From contig NZ_JBNHEP010000094.1 of assembly GCF_050015995.1 (NCBI RefSeq), positions 1-64,000 on the forward strand: DNA of 64,000 nt. Reading direction: 5' to 3'. Below the pieces are notes generated by a model. The model ran no database searches and had not been told where the DNA came from. It saw only the letters and a list, made by a program, of their open reading frames with translations. This DNA comes from Trichodesmium sp050015995. GTDB lineage: Bacteria; Cyanobacteriota; Cyanobacteriia; Cyanobacteriales; Microcoleaceae. Position numbers and translations under genes: made by a program. Each line of letters starts with the position of its first letter. Position 1 is the first letter of the stretch. This document shows, in pieces, positions 28,306-38,920 of this stretch.

Positions 28306-30197
28306 ATAAACCTATAGTATAAGTATTCAGGTAGCTCGCCTTTTCTGGGAAATCGACTTTTATTCAGCTTTTCTTTGGTAATAATTCTGTACCAAGTAAT
28401 TAATCAGAAAGATTAGCAAAGAATACTTGGAGAGTAACTTTTAATTTTCCCTCAATATTTCAATTTGGATTCTTCCTTAAAAAAGAATAAGTAATGACTG
28501 AATGCTTGCCATATAGTATAGGCAATAAAAAAAGAATAAGGAAGATAGGAAAGGTAAAATTTTGGCAATGCCAAGAAAAAAAAGCAGGAGAATGGTAAAT
28601 TTTATCGTTCAATTAGATAAAGAACTTTATACAAAAAAAATGTAAGCATTCAGCGTTCAGCTCTCAGCTATCAGCTTCATTACCTTTAAAAGAGGAAAAA
28701 GCAATAAGCGAGATTTCAAAGAATTAAAAGTTACTGTAAAAGTCTATCAGTTAACCTTAACGGTACTTTGGCAAAAAATATGTTAAGAACAACATCAAAC
28801 CCTTATATAGTCTAGGTTTTACATTTAATCAACCTTTTTCCTGATATATCTAGGTTTGAGCCATTTTTAGCCTGAGCAACGTATTTTCCTTACGCCTACT
28901 AGCTTTGAAGGCATTTTCACTCTGAAAAATATCAAAGTACCGTTAAAAGTCTATGGAGCTACATCGTTCATTTTTATTGCACTCAAGCTGAATGCTTACA
29001 AAAAAACAGAAGCAGTTATTATTAAAATCCCCTATTTTTAGTAAATATTTATCAAACTTCTATTATAGCAATCCTATTTCAGTTCTAATATTTTAGTGGT
29101 AGTTAGGAGTCAGAATTCAGGTAGGGGAGGCGTCGAATTGTCAACTTACCGAATAATTAATAATTATTAATTAAATAATTCAGCGTTATTAGCCTCCCCA
29201 ATAAAGGGGAAAAAGCGGTCGTTTGCGGAGCATTCCGTCAGGATGGGATGGCGAGGTTTCCCGAAGAGTGCAGAGCCACTCCGAAGTGCGCCATATCCAA
29301 TCGACCAAGACAAGAAATAATATTTCCTTATATTCAATTCCCTAGCGGTTTTAACCAGAGGTAATTATCCATTATCAATTAATGAAAGGAGTCATAATTT
29401 CAAAGGTTTTCAGTTAAAATTAGCTGTTATAAAAATTTTCACAACCAATTGAGGATTGCTATAGTTTATTATATGGAGGAGATAATTAGGGTTTGCCGAT
29501 AGAAAATTTCATAATTGACAGTAGGGTAGAAATACCTCTATGATTATTCTATTTTCCCAGATTTTATGTTTACTAAAAGCCTAAATTTTGTAGTTTACCC
29601 AAACAAAAAAATTTATTATATCAAATTGGAATAATTACTTATAGGAATTCTCATACTGGTGAAATATAAAATTCGTTTTTGTTCTACCAATTACCAAAAA
29701 TAATGCTATACTTAGTTGACACTTCAATTGTTAAGTAATTAACACAGACTGAATAACTTTTTTGATAATTATTAGCTAGGAGCGCGTTAATTATTTATGT
29801 TTTTACTACGACCTACGGACGTTGCATACAACCTCCCTACCTCCGACCCTACTCCCCTACTCAAGAAAGTGTAGAAAAGTTTTTGAGAAATGGTATTAGG
29901 GAGTAGAGATTAGTAATTCGAGAGACAGGAAATAGCGGTGCGACCACGCGGGGTGCGACAGACGCACCTGGTAGCACACCAAGAGAGAAAAGAAGAAAAA
30001 TCACTGTACCTTAGTAACTTGAGAAATGCTATATAAATAAATGGAAATAGGGAACAAGACATAGAAAGAAAGTCAAAGAAAAAGAAGTAGAAAAATTCTA
30101 GATTTTATCGTTAAATCTACTTAATAAGTTTAGACAACAAGAAAACAGTTATAATTAAAATTTCCTATTTCTAGCAAACATTTATCAAACTCGTATA
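28306..30197. other. Intergenic, composite repeats
   Basis: About 1.9 kb with no gene seen. It holds the duplicated segment at 28400-28497, a MITE at 28757-28946, and a dispersed module at about 29150-29330 (GGAAAAAGCGGTCGTTTGCG, inverted match to window bases 1-50). GC-rich words lie at about 29937-29985. A segment at about 29007-29070 repeats the sequence just upstream of the next gene (30133-30195). Confidence 0.5.
28757..28946. mobile_element. 190-bp MITE-like element with TTAACGGTACTTTG ends
   Basis: TTAACGGTACTTTG (28757-28770) and CAAAGTACCGTTAA (28933-28946) are perfect 14-bp inverted repeats. Direct copies of AAAAGTCTAT flank it loosely (28737-28746 and 28945-28954). Internal text (GAGCCATTTTTAGCC) resembles the GGGACTTACACAA family at 445 and 20075. 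No ORF. Confidence 0.7.
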
Positions 30198-31886
30198 ATG
30201 AATAGCAAAATTAATCTAGATATTTTCAGAAAACGTCGTGGTCAAACAAAAAAAAGGATGCTTTTGTGGTTAAGTTCCCTAGCATTAGGAACTATTCCCC
30301 TTTTGTTGACAACTTTCTCAGCAAAAGCAGCAGAACAAATTTATTTGAATTACGGTATTTTGAGAATAGGAGTCTCTATTACTGCTTTAGAAAATTATGC
30401 TGAAACAGGTAAAGTTGATGAAGAATTAAAATTTTATCTCCTATTTGTTAATGCAGAAAATCAAGAAAAACTGAGAAATATCCTCAATTTTCAACTCAAG
30501 ATTAATCCCATACAACTTGGTCAAGGTTTATATTCTCAAATGGGAGAAAATTTACTTAATTATTTGGGAGCAATGATTCAAGTAGATGGTAAAAATGGTG
30601 CTGTTGCTATTCGAGAAGCTTTAATCACAACTGCTGAATCTCAAGATTTTACGCCGATAAATTTATTACATAATTTTTCTGGTCAAATTCAGTTTGACAT
30701 AATTAAAATCCTGGCAAATAAGAGAGAATTTGTTAGCTTGATTCAAGATACAGAAAAACTACTGCTAGAAGTTAAGCAACTGACATTAACTGCTGCCAAT
30801 ACTGAACCAAAAGTAAATTTTTCCAGATTACCAGATTTACGTCAACCAGGGAATTTTTATTTCTATCAAGAGACTCTTAAAATATACGATAAAAGTCGTC
30901 AACGCCAATTCCTTGTTAATCTTTATTTGCCTTCTAATCTACTAAAAACTCAAACCATACCAGTAGTTATTCTCTCCCCTGGTTTAGCAGCAAAACTTGG
31001 TCAATGGCAACATTTAGCAAAACATTTAGCTTCTCATGGTTTTGCTGTGGCAAAAGTACAACATCCAGGGAGTGATTTTAATCATTTTCAAGCTTTTCTA
31101 GATGGCAAAGAAAAAGATGTATTTCAACTCCGAGAATTTATTAACAGACCTCTAGATATTAGTTATTTATTAGACGAGTTAGAACTGCGAAACAAATCTC
31201 AATTCCAAGGAAAGCTCAACCTAAAAAATGTGGGAATAGCAGGTCAATCTTTTGGTGCTTATACAGCATTAGCTGTGGCTGGAGCAAAAATTAATTTTGA
31301 ACAACTAAAACAAGATTGTTTGCCACAAATTAAATCTTTAAATCCTTCCTTATTTTTACAATGTCGTGCCTTGGAATTGCCTCAAAAAAATTATAATTTG
31401 CGCGATGAAAGAATTAAGTCAGTATTAGTTATGGACCCGGTGAATCGGAGTATATTTGGTCAGTCAGGTTTTAGTGATATTAATATACCGATTTTGTGGG
31501 TTGCTGGTAGTGAAGATCAATTAACTCCAGTGGTAATAGAACAGGTTTATCCTTTTACTTGGTTGCCAGTAAAAGAAAAGTATTTTATGTTGACAAAAGG
31601 CGCAAAACATCTGGATTTTAATGTGGCTGCTATTCAGGATGTAGAATCTGTAGATGATGACTCTTTAAATCAGTTAGTTAGTGCAAGTTCCCCTGTGATT
31701 AAGTCTTATATTAATGCTTTGGGTTTAGCATTTTTTCAGATGTATGTGAGGAATGATTCTAATTATTTGAATTATTTGCGTTCTTCTTATGCTTTAGCTA
31801 TTAGTGAGGAACCCTATAATTTGGGTTTTTTGTCTACTTTGACCGGAGCAGAATTAGCTCAAGTTTTTGCTAGATATGACGAGTAA
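30198..31886 (+). CDS. Exported DUF1400/alpha-beta hydrolase
   Basis: 562 aa. A signal peptide covers about residues 18-44 (MLLWLSSLALGTIPLLLTTF then SAKAAEQ). The DUF1400 domain (~46-180) and alpha/beta hydrolase domain (~215-545) follow. The nucleophile is in AGQSFGAYTAL (Ser-351), the acid in AGSEDQLTP and the histidine in GAKHLDF. The same three-part layout as the preceding 835-aa protein, with GFAVAKVQHPGSDF matching IALAGVEHLGSDL there, shows they are paralogues. This one ends after the hydrolase domain. Cyanobacterial homologues are annotated as putative dienelactone hydrolase/lipase; the substrate is unknown. The end overlaps a decayed PAS fragment. Confidence 0.88.
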   Translation: MNSKINLDIFRKRRGQTKKRMLLWLSSLALGTIPLLLTTFSAKAAEQIYLNYGILRIGVSITALENYAETGKVDEELKFYLLFVNAENQEKLRNILNFQLKINPIQLGQGLYSQMGENLLNYLGAMIQVDGKNGAVAIREALITTAESQDFTPINLLHNFSGQIQFDIIKILANKREFVSLIQDTEKLLLEVKQLTLTAANTEPKVNFSRLPDLRQPGNFYFYQETLKIYDKSRQRQFLVNLYLPSNLLKTQTIPVVILSPGLAAKLGQWQHLAKHLASHGFAVAKVQHPGSDFNHFQAFLDGKEKDVFQLREFINRPLDISYLLDELELRNKSQFQGKLNLKNVGIAGQSFGAYTALAVAGAKINFEQLKQDCLPQIKSLNPSLFLQCRALELPQKNYNLRDERIKSVLVMDPVNRSIFGQSGFSDINIPILWVAGSEDQLTPVVIEQVYPFTWLPVKEKYFMLTKGAKHLDFNVAAIQDVESVDDDSLNQLVSASSPVIKSYINALGLAFFQMYVRNDSNYLNYLRSSYALAISEEPYNLGFLSTLTGAELAQVFARYDE

Positions 31887-31929
31887 TACCAAATATCACG
31901 CATTTTTGCTACATATCTTTTCTTTGGTA

Positions 31930-33098
31930 GCTAGGAGTCAAGAGTTTGCTGTAGGGGAAAATTTTGAGATTGAATACCGCATTCAAGATGCTCAAAGAAA
32001 TTGGCATTGGTTTTATGATCGCTCCATTAGTAGACAATTAGAAGATGATGAAATTATTATTGAAGGATTAGCTAAGTTCCTATGCAAAATTAATTACACA
32101 TCCTATTTTCCTGTTAAGTCTTCCCAGTTAAGTGTTCCCTTTCTTTACTAGGAAATTCCTAAAAGCATGACTACTTATAGATATTATGGAGCCCAAACAA
32201 ATAGAAGAAAACTTGAGAGAAGCAAAACAGCTTTATCAGACAATTTTAAATAATACTTTAGAGGGTTTATGGATTGTAGATGCTCAAGATAAATCGGCAT
32301 GTATTCTGGCAGTTAATAATGCTTACTGTCAAATGACTGATTACACGCGGGAAGAATTATTACAAATGTGTATTAGTAGAAGAAACACCATAAATAGTTG
32401 CTCAACATACACAACAGATAATTGCTAAAGGTAATAATTATTTTGAAACACGACATCGTGCCAAAGAAGGTTTAGTTTCCCCAGCATAATTTATTCCTGT
32501 TGCTGAATAAACAGGTTTAATTGTTCCTTTTGGTGAATATATTTTATGGGAATCTTGTCGCCAAATGAAAGCTTGGCAAAAAAAGTTTTCCCAGGCAGAG
32601 AATTTCAAAATTAGTGTTAACCTATCTGGGAAACAATTACAGCAGAAAAATTTCGTAAAAATTATTGACCGAACAATAAAAGAAACAGGTATACAACCAC
32701 AAAATATGAAATTAGAAATTACAGAAAGTATGTTAATGGAAAATGAAACACAGGTCACAGAAAAAATCAGACAAATTAGAGAGAGGAATATTAAAATTAG
32801 TCTTGATGATTTTGGTACAGGTTATTATTCATTGAGTTATCTGCATCGTTTTCCAATTAATACTTTGAAAGTTGATCAGTCTTTCATCAGAAGAATTGGC
32901 GATCGGAACAGAAATTTAGAAATTGTTCAGGGAATTATAACACTAACACATACTTTAAGCATGGATATAATTCCTGAAGGTATCGAAATAGATTTTCATC
33001 TCACATAACTCAAATCTCTCAATTGTGAATTTGGACAAGATTATTTATTCTCTAAACCTTTACCTTCTGAGGAAGCAGAAAAGTCGATTATTGCTTAA
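31930..33098 (+). pseudogene. Decayed PAS / EAL (c-di-GMP phosphodiesterase) gene
   Basis: Pieces of a PAS-PAS-(GGDEF)-EAL protein survive in different frames. A PAS fold-3 fragment is at about 31930-32090 (FEIEYRIQDAQRNWHWFYDR). A PAS fragment is at 32186-32370 (LEGLWIVDAQDKSACILAVNNAY, in two halves). An EAL domain runs from about 32485 to 33098, with FIPVAE interrupted by a stop at about 32505, then INVSLS-type core (KISVNLSGKQLQQKNFV), the second motif LEITESMLM and the DDFGTGYYSLSYL motif, and DQSFIRRIGDRNRN. A further frame break near 33005 separates the last strand (FGQDYLFSKPLPSEEAEK). The GGDEF domain is absent. It is not expected to be functional. Confidence 0.85.
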
Positions 33099-33539
33099 TA
33101 AAGCTACTGTTCTACTCGTTGCAGTTAATCATGAGAAGCAGATAAGTTAATTATGAGAATTTCCTAAATAGAATATAAGCTGTTTCTAAATTGAGAATAA
33201 TTAATAACTTATTTGAATCAAAGCCAATATGCTTGAGCGATTGTTATATAATTGTTAGAGTATCTAGTAAAAACCAAAAATCAACACCCGCTATAGAAAT
33301 GTTGTTCTGATTTTCCATTTATGGCATCCTACAATTAAATTCTAAAATTCTGATTTTAAGGTTGGCGGTTTTTTTATACATTATGGAATAAATGTTCCTA
33401 AAAATAAAGTAATAAATCTCACTAAATAGGAGAGGAAAAAGTACCGATGAAGCTCTTAGGTATATATATCTTTTAGGAGTTGATACTCTTAGATTTCCAT
33501 TTTTGAGTCATTGCAGTAAAGCTAATGTATCTGAGGTTC

Positions 33540-33815
33540 AGGGATTAATAGAAATGTTGTTAGACAATTAGGAGGGGATGTTTATACTGCTGATGGAGAA
33601 AAAATAGGTATATTTGGTGAATCTCCCAAATTACAACTTTCTAACCTCAGTAATTTTCCGAAATCTTCTGCCAAGGATCTTCGCTATGATGACATAATCT
33701 GGTCTGGGCAAGATATGCAAACAAACTACACTATTCTTATTTGCCATGATGCTTCTAATGTCGGACCAGAATTGCTTGCTTATATTTACCGAATTGAGGA
33801 ATTGCTCATATAATT
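33540..33815 (+). pseudogene. Truncated duplicate of the PP2C sensor region
   Basis: The translation at about 33571-33810 (GGDVYTADGEKIGIFGESPK and NYTILICHDASNVGPELLAY) is nearly identical to residues ~113-190 of the intact gene at 33892 (DNA 34231-34460). The copy starts abruptly and ends at a stop shortly after YRIEELLI, with neither the N-terminal helix nor the phosphatase domain. It is a relic of a tandem duplication. Confidence 0.88.
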
Positions 33816-33891
33816 TCATAATCCCGAAGTGCAACTCCTTTTAGATAGCATCTCAAAACATAGTTTAATATAAAAATAAAGGCTAAAGTCT

Positions 33892-35535
33892 ATGTTATCA
33901 ACTAATTCAACTCATCAAGCAGAAATTGAGATAAATAAACATCAGCAGAATAGCCAAAAATCTGCTATTCAAAAGTTAGCTGATTCGATTAGCGAGCGAC
34001 TAAAATCAAAATTATCTCGTCGTGTAGTGCTATGTGTTTTTACTAGCATTATTGTAATTGAAGGTATTCTTTTAATTCCTTCTGTCAGAAGACGAGAACA
34101 AGAACTTCTTTCTCAAATTAAGGAAGTTTCTTCTGGAAAAGTAGCTTGGATTTTGATAACTTATCCCAACGCTTCAGGGAAAGAACTTGTCAATCATTTA
34201 TCAGAACTTATACAACCTAATATGCCAATTTTAGGAGGAGATGTTTATACTGCTGATGGGCAAAAAATAGGTACATTTGGTGAATCTCCCAAATTACAAC
34301 TTTCTGACCTCAGTAATTCTCGGAAATCTTCTATTAAGGATCTTTGCTATGATGACATAATCTGGTCTGGGCAAGATATGCAAACAAACTACACTATTGT
34401 TATTCGCCATGATGCTTCTAATGTCGGACCAGAATTACTTGCTTATATTTACCGAATTATTGGTTTAGTCATTATCATATCTCTATTTTTAACAATTACA
34501 GTTTGGCTATGTTTAGAACCAATTGTAATTAATCCAATTTTACTATTAAGGTGTGATTTGAATAAAGCAGGAGAAGCAATATACAACGATCGAGAACCTC
34601 CTACATTTAACTCAGTTTCTCTCCACAGAAAAGATGAATTGGGAGAAGTAATTAATGCCTTCGAGCTAATGTTTATGAAAATTTCTGAGGCAATTAGTGA
34701 GCGAAAAAAAGCCGAAGCTGCATTACAAGAAAGTCTAGAAAAAGTTGAGGCTTATTCTCAAGCTATGAATAGCGAATTAGAGAAAGGTCATCAGATGCAG
34801 AAGAACTTTTTACCTGCTGAAATTTTGCAACAAAATGGTTGGGAAATAGCAGCTTTTTTTCAACCTGCTAAACAAGTTGCTGGTGATTTTTATGATGTCT
34901 TTGAGCTTTCTAATAATACAGTTGGGTTGGTAATTGCTGATGTTTGTGACAAAGGAGTAGGAGCTGCATTATTTATGAGTTTATTCCGCAGCTTGATTAG
35001 AATTTTTTCTGGTCAAAATTCAGTTGAAGAAATGAAGAGTTTTTTGGTCAATAAAGATAACAATCATCCTTTAAAAGCCGTGGAATGTACTAATAATTAT
35101 ATTGCTAAAAATCATGGTGATGTAGGAATGTTTGCTACGCTTTTCTTTGGAGTTTTAGATATAAATAATGGCAAACTTACTTATATTAATGGTGGGCATG
35201 AACCACTATTTATTCTTGATGCTGCGGGAGGAATCAAGCAGGAGTTAAATTCTACAGGTCCAGCAGTAGGAATGTTACCCGATATGAATTTTAAAATTGA
35301 AGAAACTGTCTTAGAACCTGGAGAAATATTGTTAGGTTACACGGACGGCGTTCCCGAAGCTCGTAATAGTCAAGCTGAATTTTTCACTAATGAAAAATTA
35401 CGCTTACTTTTAGAGAAAAAATTTACTTCAGCAGAAGATTTGCTGGAAGAGGTATCTACCAGTGTTTTGAATCATACTGGTAGTGCCACCCAGTTTGATG
35501 ATATTACTTTATTATCTGTACAGCGACAGGTTTAA
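33892..35535 (+). CDS. Membrane PP2C/SpoIIE-type serine phosphatase (RsbU-like) with sensor and HAMP
   Basis: 547 aa. TM1 at about 44-62 (VVLCVFTSIIVIEGILLIPS), an extracytoplasmic sensor (~63-185), TM2 at about 188-212 (IIGLVIIISLFLTITVWLCL), a HAMP-like region (~213-270), a coiled coil (~270-305) and a SpoIIE/PP2C phosphatase domain (~320-545). The domain has the metal-binding motifs AGDFYDVFEL, GLVIADVCDKGVGAALFMS, GGHEPLF, GYTDGVPEARN and DDITLLSVQ. Such RsbU-type phosphatases dephosphorylate anti-sigma-factor antagonists in partner-switching modules. An anti-sigma-kinase-like protein is encoded at 41146, but in a separate locus. The sensor region has a truncated duplicate just upstream. 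Confidence 0.92.
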   Translation: MLSTNSTHQAEIEINKHQQNSQKSAIQKLADSISERLKSKLSRRVVLCVFTSIIVIEGILLIPSVRRREQELLSQIKEVSSGKVAWILITYPNASGKELVNHLSELIQPNMPILGGDVYTADGQKIGTFGESPKLQLSDLSNSRKSSIKDLCYDDIIWSGQDMQTNYTIVIRHDASNVGPELLAYIYRIIGLVIIISLFLTITVWLCLEPIVINPILLLRCDLNKAGEAIYNDREPPTFNSVSLHRKDELGEVINAFELMFMKISEAISERKKAEAALQESLEKVEAYSQAMNSELEKGHQMQKNFLPAEILQQNGWEIAAFFQPAKQVAGDFYDVFELSNNTVGLVIADVCDKGVGAALFMSLFRSLIRIFSGQNSVEEMKSFLVNKDNNHPLKAVECTNNYIAKNHGDVGMFATLFFGVLDINNGKLTYINGGHEPLFILDAAGGIKQELNSTGPAVGMLPDMNFKIEETVLEPGEILLGYTDGVPEARNSQAEFFTNEKLRLLLEKKFTSAEDLLEEVSTSVLNHTGSATQFDDITLLSVQRQV

Positions 35536-35751
35536 TCTATACCAATTAGTACCGTTTTAGGGACATTTGTATAGAATGTCTCTACATTATTTTCGGTAAA
35601 TATTAAATGTTATTAGACTTGTCGCTAAATAGATGGAAAAAATTGCTCAAATTAAGACACAGCAGTAATTCCAGACGTTTTAAATTGGGAATAGCTAAAA
35701 TTATTACATGACAAGGGTTTGCCAGTTTTTTTTAGTTATAAAGCGACAAGT

Positions 35752-35970
35752 CTATTCTATAGTAATTGATTGAGGACCTTCACTTTTGCCATTATTTGCT
35801 TCTGTGCTAGAACCATTAGTGGAAGTATAACCTGTCTGCTGCTCAAGCCAAGTTTTAACAGGGTCATCATTAAGATTTAGTCGAAGCATACCAGAGAAAA
35901 AACCACCGAAGAAGGCAACTGGCTGTTCGAGCAATTCTTTTACAATTGGGGTCAGTTCATCTAAGAACAT
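35752..35970 (-). CDS. Small conserved cyanobacterial protein of unknown function
   Basis: 72 aa, acidic. The N-terminal half (MFLDELTPIVKELLEQPVAF then FGGFFSGMLRLNLNDDPVKT) reads like a compact conserved helix pair and is reminiscent of small proteins found in many cyanobacteria. The C-terminal ~25 residues are Ser/Asn/Glu-rich and probably disordered. No signal peptide. Upstream on the coding strand there is AGAGGAAAAACTCCATG, a good Shine-Dalgarno sequence, which supports the start. Function not recognised. Confidence 0.7.
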   Translation of the reverse strand: MFLDELTPIVKELLEQPVAFFGGFFSGMLRLNLNDDPVKTWLEQQTGYTSTNGSSTEANNGKSEGPQSITIE

Positions 35971-36017
35971 GGAGTTTTTCCTCTCGCTAATACTACTAAT
36001 ACTATATTTCTAATCAA

Positions 36018-36983
36018 TTGACATCCTCCCAAGGTTGCGCTTGAGCGACAACGCGGGATTCCTAACCATTACTAATTAGTGCTTTCTGCTTTTCGCGCAC
36101 CCGGCCTCTTAGATTTACTCTCTTCAGGTCTAAAGGCGCGATCCTAAAGACTTGCCAGCACTGCCTTGGGGATCTTTCCCTTGAGCGACTGGCGCTGACA
36201 CTGCTAGCCCAGCAGCCTAAAATATTTAAACAAAAAACTTTTTGTTGTATATGTTGAGTTCAAGTATGGAGTGTTCCCAGTGACCATTCCTCTTCCCCAT
36301 TCGCGGAGTGTCTCCGAAGGAGAATCTACCGATCTTTCTGCAGTATTACCCAAAATTGGTAATCTTTGTCAGTTAACCTGTCTATTCATATACGTCCAGG
36401 TAGGTCAGTAACCAACACATATTATACCACAAGATTGATTGTTTTTCATCCATCCCCCCTAACCCCCCTTTCAAAGCTATTCCTTATAAGGAACTCCTAA
36501 AAACCCTGTGGTCTGTGTGGTCCGTGTGTTCCGTATGGGGGGCAAAAATCTTGTCTACAATTCTCAAAAAAATGTCTAATTCAATACACTTTTCTCATAA
36601 AAAAGCCACTCCAAGACCTATACATAACTTGTCTATTTTGTCAAAATTTCTGTTAAGAAAGATGTTTATAAAGGATAGCTTTCAAAGGGGGGATGGAGAG
36701 CGCGGGTCTTCAAACAACCTTAAGATGAAATTATTCAGTCGTATTATTACATACTTCCACACTAACCTTCCAGTATAGTGCGAGCTTCTTGATTCACAGT
36801 CCCAGTATCCCGTCGGACAGGCCTGTACTTTTTAGTTTACTCTCGATTCATCTCACGCGCTTCTCACAGATTATGGAGTAAGGCTTCTCAACCCTCTAGC
36901 TAAGGTATTGATATCCTTAAAATTAAACTAATGAGCACCTAATTTTGTTGACACTACATATAGTATCTTTGCGTAAATCTTGT
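36018..36983. mobile_element. Degenerate IS200/IS605-type end and other relic sequence
   Basis: TTGACATCCTCCCAAGGTTG followed by GCGGGATTCCTAACC at 36018-36066 matches the hairpin end of IS200/IS605 elements. Structured GC-rich text follows (36080-36220, GCGCACCCGGCCTCTTAG). The opposite side, about 36780-36900, has another GC-rich non-coding stretch (CCCGTCGGACAGGCC), and a solo CTTTGCGTAAATCTTG inverted-repeat end closes it near 36983. An 87-codon ORF at 36515-36778 shows no family signal. I read the region as a non-coding or decayed derivative of a TnpB/IscB-type element, with low confidence. The rest to 37354 is repeat-rich spacer ending in AACTGAAATGAC. Confidence 0.4.
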
Positions 36984-37354
36984 AATTATTAATTATTAGA
37001 CATCTCTATCTAGATAAAGAGGGAGTAGGGAGTAGGGGGAAATAATTGATGATTTATGTACGATAATTGATTTTATTTTTTATTATTGGAAATTTCTATT
37101 GATTATTTAGTAAACCCACACAGGTTAGGGGACTTATGCAATACCTAAAACGAGGATATACCAATAATTAACTTTCTTTATTCTGACCAAAAAATAAGGT
37201 CAATAGCTTCCCCTTTTAAGGGTATGAAAATAATAAACTTCAATATTTCAAGGATCTAGCTTCATCGGTCGGTATTGTTAACTGTTAGCGAAGCTCCTCA
37301 GCAGGAGGCTAACTGATAACTGAAATGACCTGTAGCCTTCTGCCTTTTACTGTA

Positions 37355-38023
37355 CTAGCTACTTTGAGATAGCTTGGCCTCCTGAGCAACCTGGTCAACT
37401 CGATCGCTAGCCAACTGTGCTATTATTTGTTTTGCTTCTGGACTTCCTAACCTATGCAAAGCTTGTACAAGTCTATACCGGATTTGCCAGTCACTATGGA
37501 CAGCAAAAGGTTTTAGTAAAGGAATAGCTGCTAAATTTCCTAGTTCGCCTAGGGCACTAATGGCCATAGTCTGTATTAGTTCATTGTCTGATTTCAGAGC
37601 ATCTTCTAGTAAAGATAATGCTTTTGGTTCCCCCATTTCTCCTATTGCTGCAACTATACTAACTTTCACTAACCATTCTGGAGTATTCTGGTATACCTGT
37701 TGTAGGTCATCAAAAGCTTCGGTGATTTTTAATCCTCCTAGAGCATCTGCTGCTGCTGCTTGGACATCTGGTTCAGGATCGTTGAGCAGACAGTCACGCA
37801 ATATTTCTTGGGATATTGTTAAATTTTGTTTTCCCAAGCTTGACATTTGACTCACCGCAGCGTACCGAACACGAGTATCTTGGTCTTTGATCGAAGTTTG
37901 AATTAATTCAAAAGCCTTCTCTGGTTCTATTTGACGCAATTGATTAACTCCACGTAAGCGATCGCCTAACTCTTCAGATATTAGTAGTTGCTGAATTGAA
38001 TCTGGGGTAACACTCATTTCCAT
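37355..38023 (-). CDS. HEAT-repeat protein, NblB-like
   Basis: 222 aa made of about six HEAT/PBS-lyase-like helical repeats, for example DQDTRVRYAAVSQMSSLGK, DPEPDVQAAAADALGGLK and SDNELIQTMAISALGELGN. Length and repeat style match cyanobacterial NblB, required for phycobilisome breakdown under nutrient stress, and more distantly CpcE/F bilin lyases. The family has many look-alikes, so NblB is a best guess. It lies alone on the minus strand, about 240 bp from the CBS-domain gene. Repeat fold is certain; specific function moderate. Confidence 0.75.
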   Translation of the reverse strand: MEMSVTPDSIQQLLISEELGDRLRGVNQLRQIEPEKAFELIQTSIKDQDTRVRYAAVSQMSSLGKQNLTISQEILRDCLLNDPEPDVQAAAADALGGLKITEAFDDLQQVYQNTPEWLVKVSIVAAIGEMGEPKALSLLEDALKSDNELIQTMAISALGELGNLAAIPLLKPFAVHSDWQIRYRLVQALHRLGSPEAKQIIAQLASDRVDQVAQEAKLSQSS

Positions 38024-38267
38024 AAGTTCTATATGTTTTAATTTTTCTAAGCTCTCTACCCTTAAATATCGCGATTATAAATATTTCTTTTTTACCTAGC
38101 ATCATACCTTCATTAGCAGTTTTAATCAATGCTCTATCTTGAGCAACTGCTCAGTATGAGGCTTAATCTTATCGCAATGTGAATTATCATTATCTATAAT
38201 TAATTATTACATTTGTTTTTGTTGATTTTTGCTCCCCTACCATAAATTGTGTTGAATAAGATCAAAG

Positions 38268-38726
38268 TTACTCAGTTGCCATAGCTCTAATAATGTCTCC
38301 ACGAGTTAGTATACCAATCACTTCGCCATTATTATTTAGCACTGGCAACCGATGAATATTACGCTCGTGCATAAGTCTAGCTGCTGCTGGGAGAGGTTTT
38401 TCAGGTGTAGTAGTTAGAGGATTTTTAGTCATTACTTCCCCAACAGTTTCTCCTAAAGCTTTGTGAATTTCTTTTTCATAGCGAGCTGGATTTTCTAGGA
38501 AAATAACACTATCTAGGAGCATAATGTAAGGTGGAGGTGTGACTCCACTTTCTTGCCACATCAAATCTGTTTCTGATACTATCCCAACTAATTTTCCCTT
38601 GTCATTAACTACGGGAAGACCACTAATACGTTGTTCTGCCAAAATTTTAATTGCTTCTTTCAAAGGCATTTCTGGTTTGGCAGTGATTGGATTATGGCTC
38701 ATAACGTCTGATACAGTCTTGGTCAT
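38268..38726 (-). CDS. CBS-domain pair protein
   Basis: 152 aa made almost entirely of two CBS motifs: residues ~1-60 (VSDVMSHNPITAKPEMPLKE, RISGLPVVNDKGKLVGIVSE) and ~92-150 (VGEVMTKNPLTTTPEKPLPA, NIHRLPVLNNNGEVIGILTRGDI). Stand-alone CBS pairs bind adenine nucleotides and act as energy sensors; in plants and cyanobacteria some (CDCP/CBSX) regulate thioredoxin. There is no attached effector domain, so the partner is unknown. Monocistronic. Confidence 0.92.
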   Translation of the reverse strand: MTKTVSDVMSHNPITAKPEMPLKEAIKILAEQRISGLPVVNDKGKLVGIVSETDLMWQESGVTPPPYIMLLDSVIFLENPARYEKEIHKALGETVGEVMTKNPLTTTPEKPLPAAARLMHERNIHRLPVLNNNGEVIGILTRGDIIRAMATE

Positions 38727-38920
38727 ACTTACCTTTAGCTTTTTTTTCTAGTTAGAGTAATGATGATAGCTATAAAATAAAAATAAAAATACAAATTTTC
38801 CTTTTTACTTTGTTGCTTCAATGGTAATCATAAAAGAAAGTGCGACGTGCTGTACCATCACACCATGATTAAATCAAAGCTTACAATACAGAATAAAGCT
38901 ATATTAAGAATTTATGATTA

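Noticed and set aside
36515..36778. 87-codon plus-strand ORF
   Set aside because: No family resemblance, lies in repeat-derived sequence between IS relic parts, and no ribosome-binding site.
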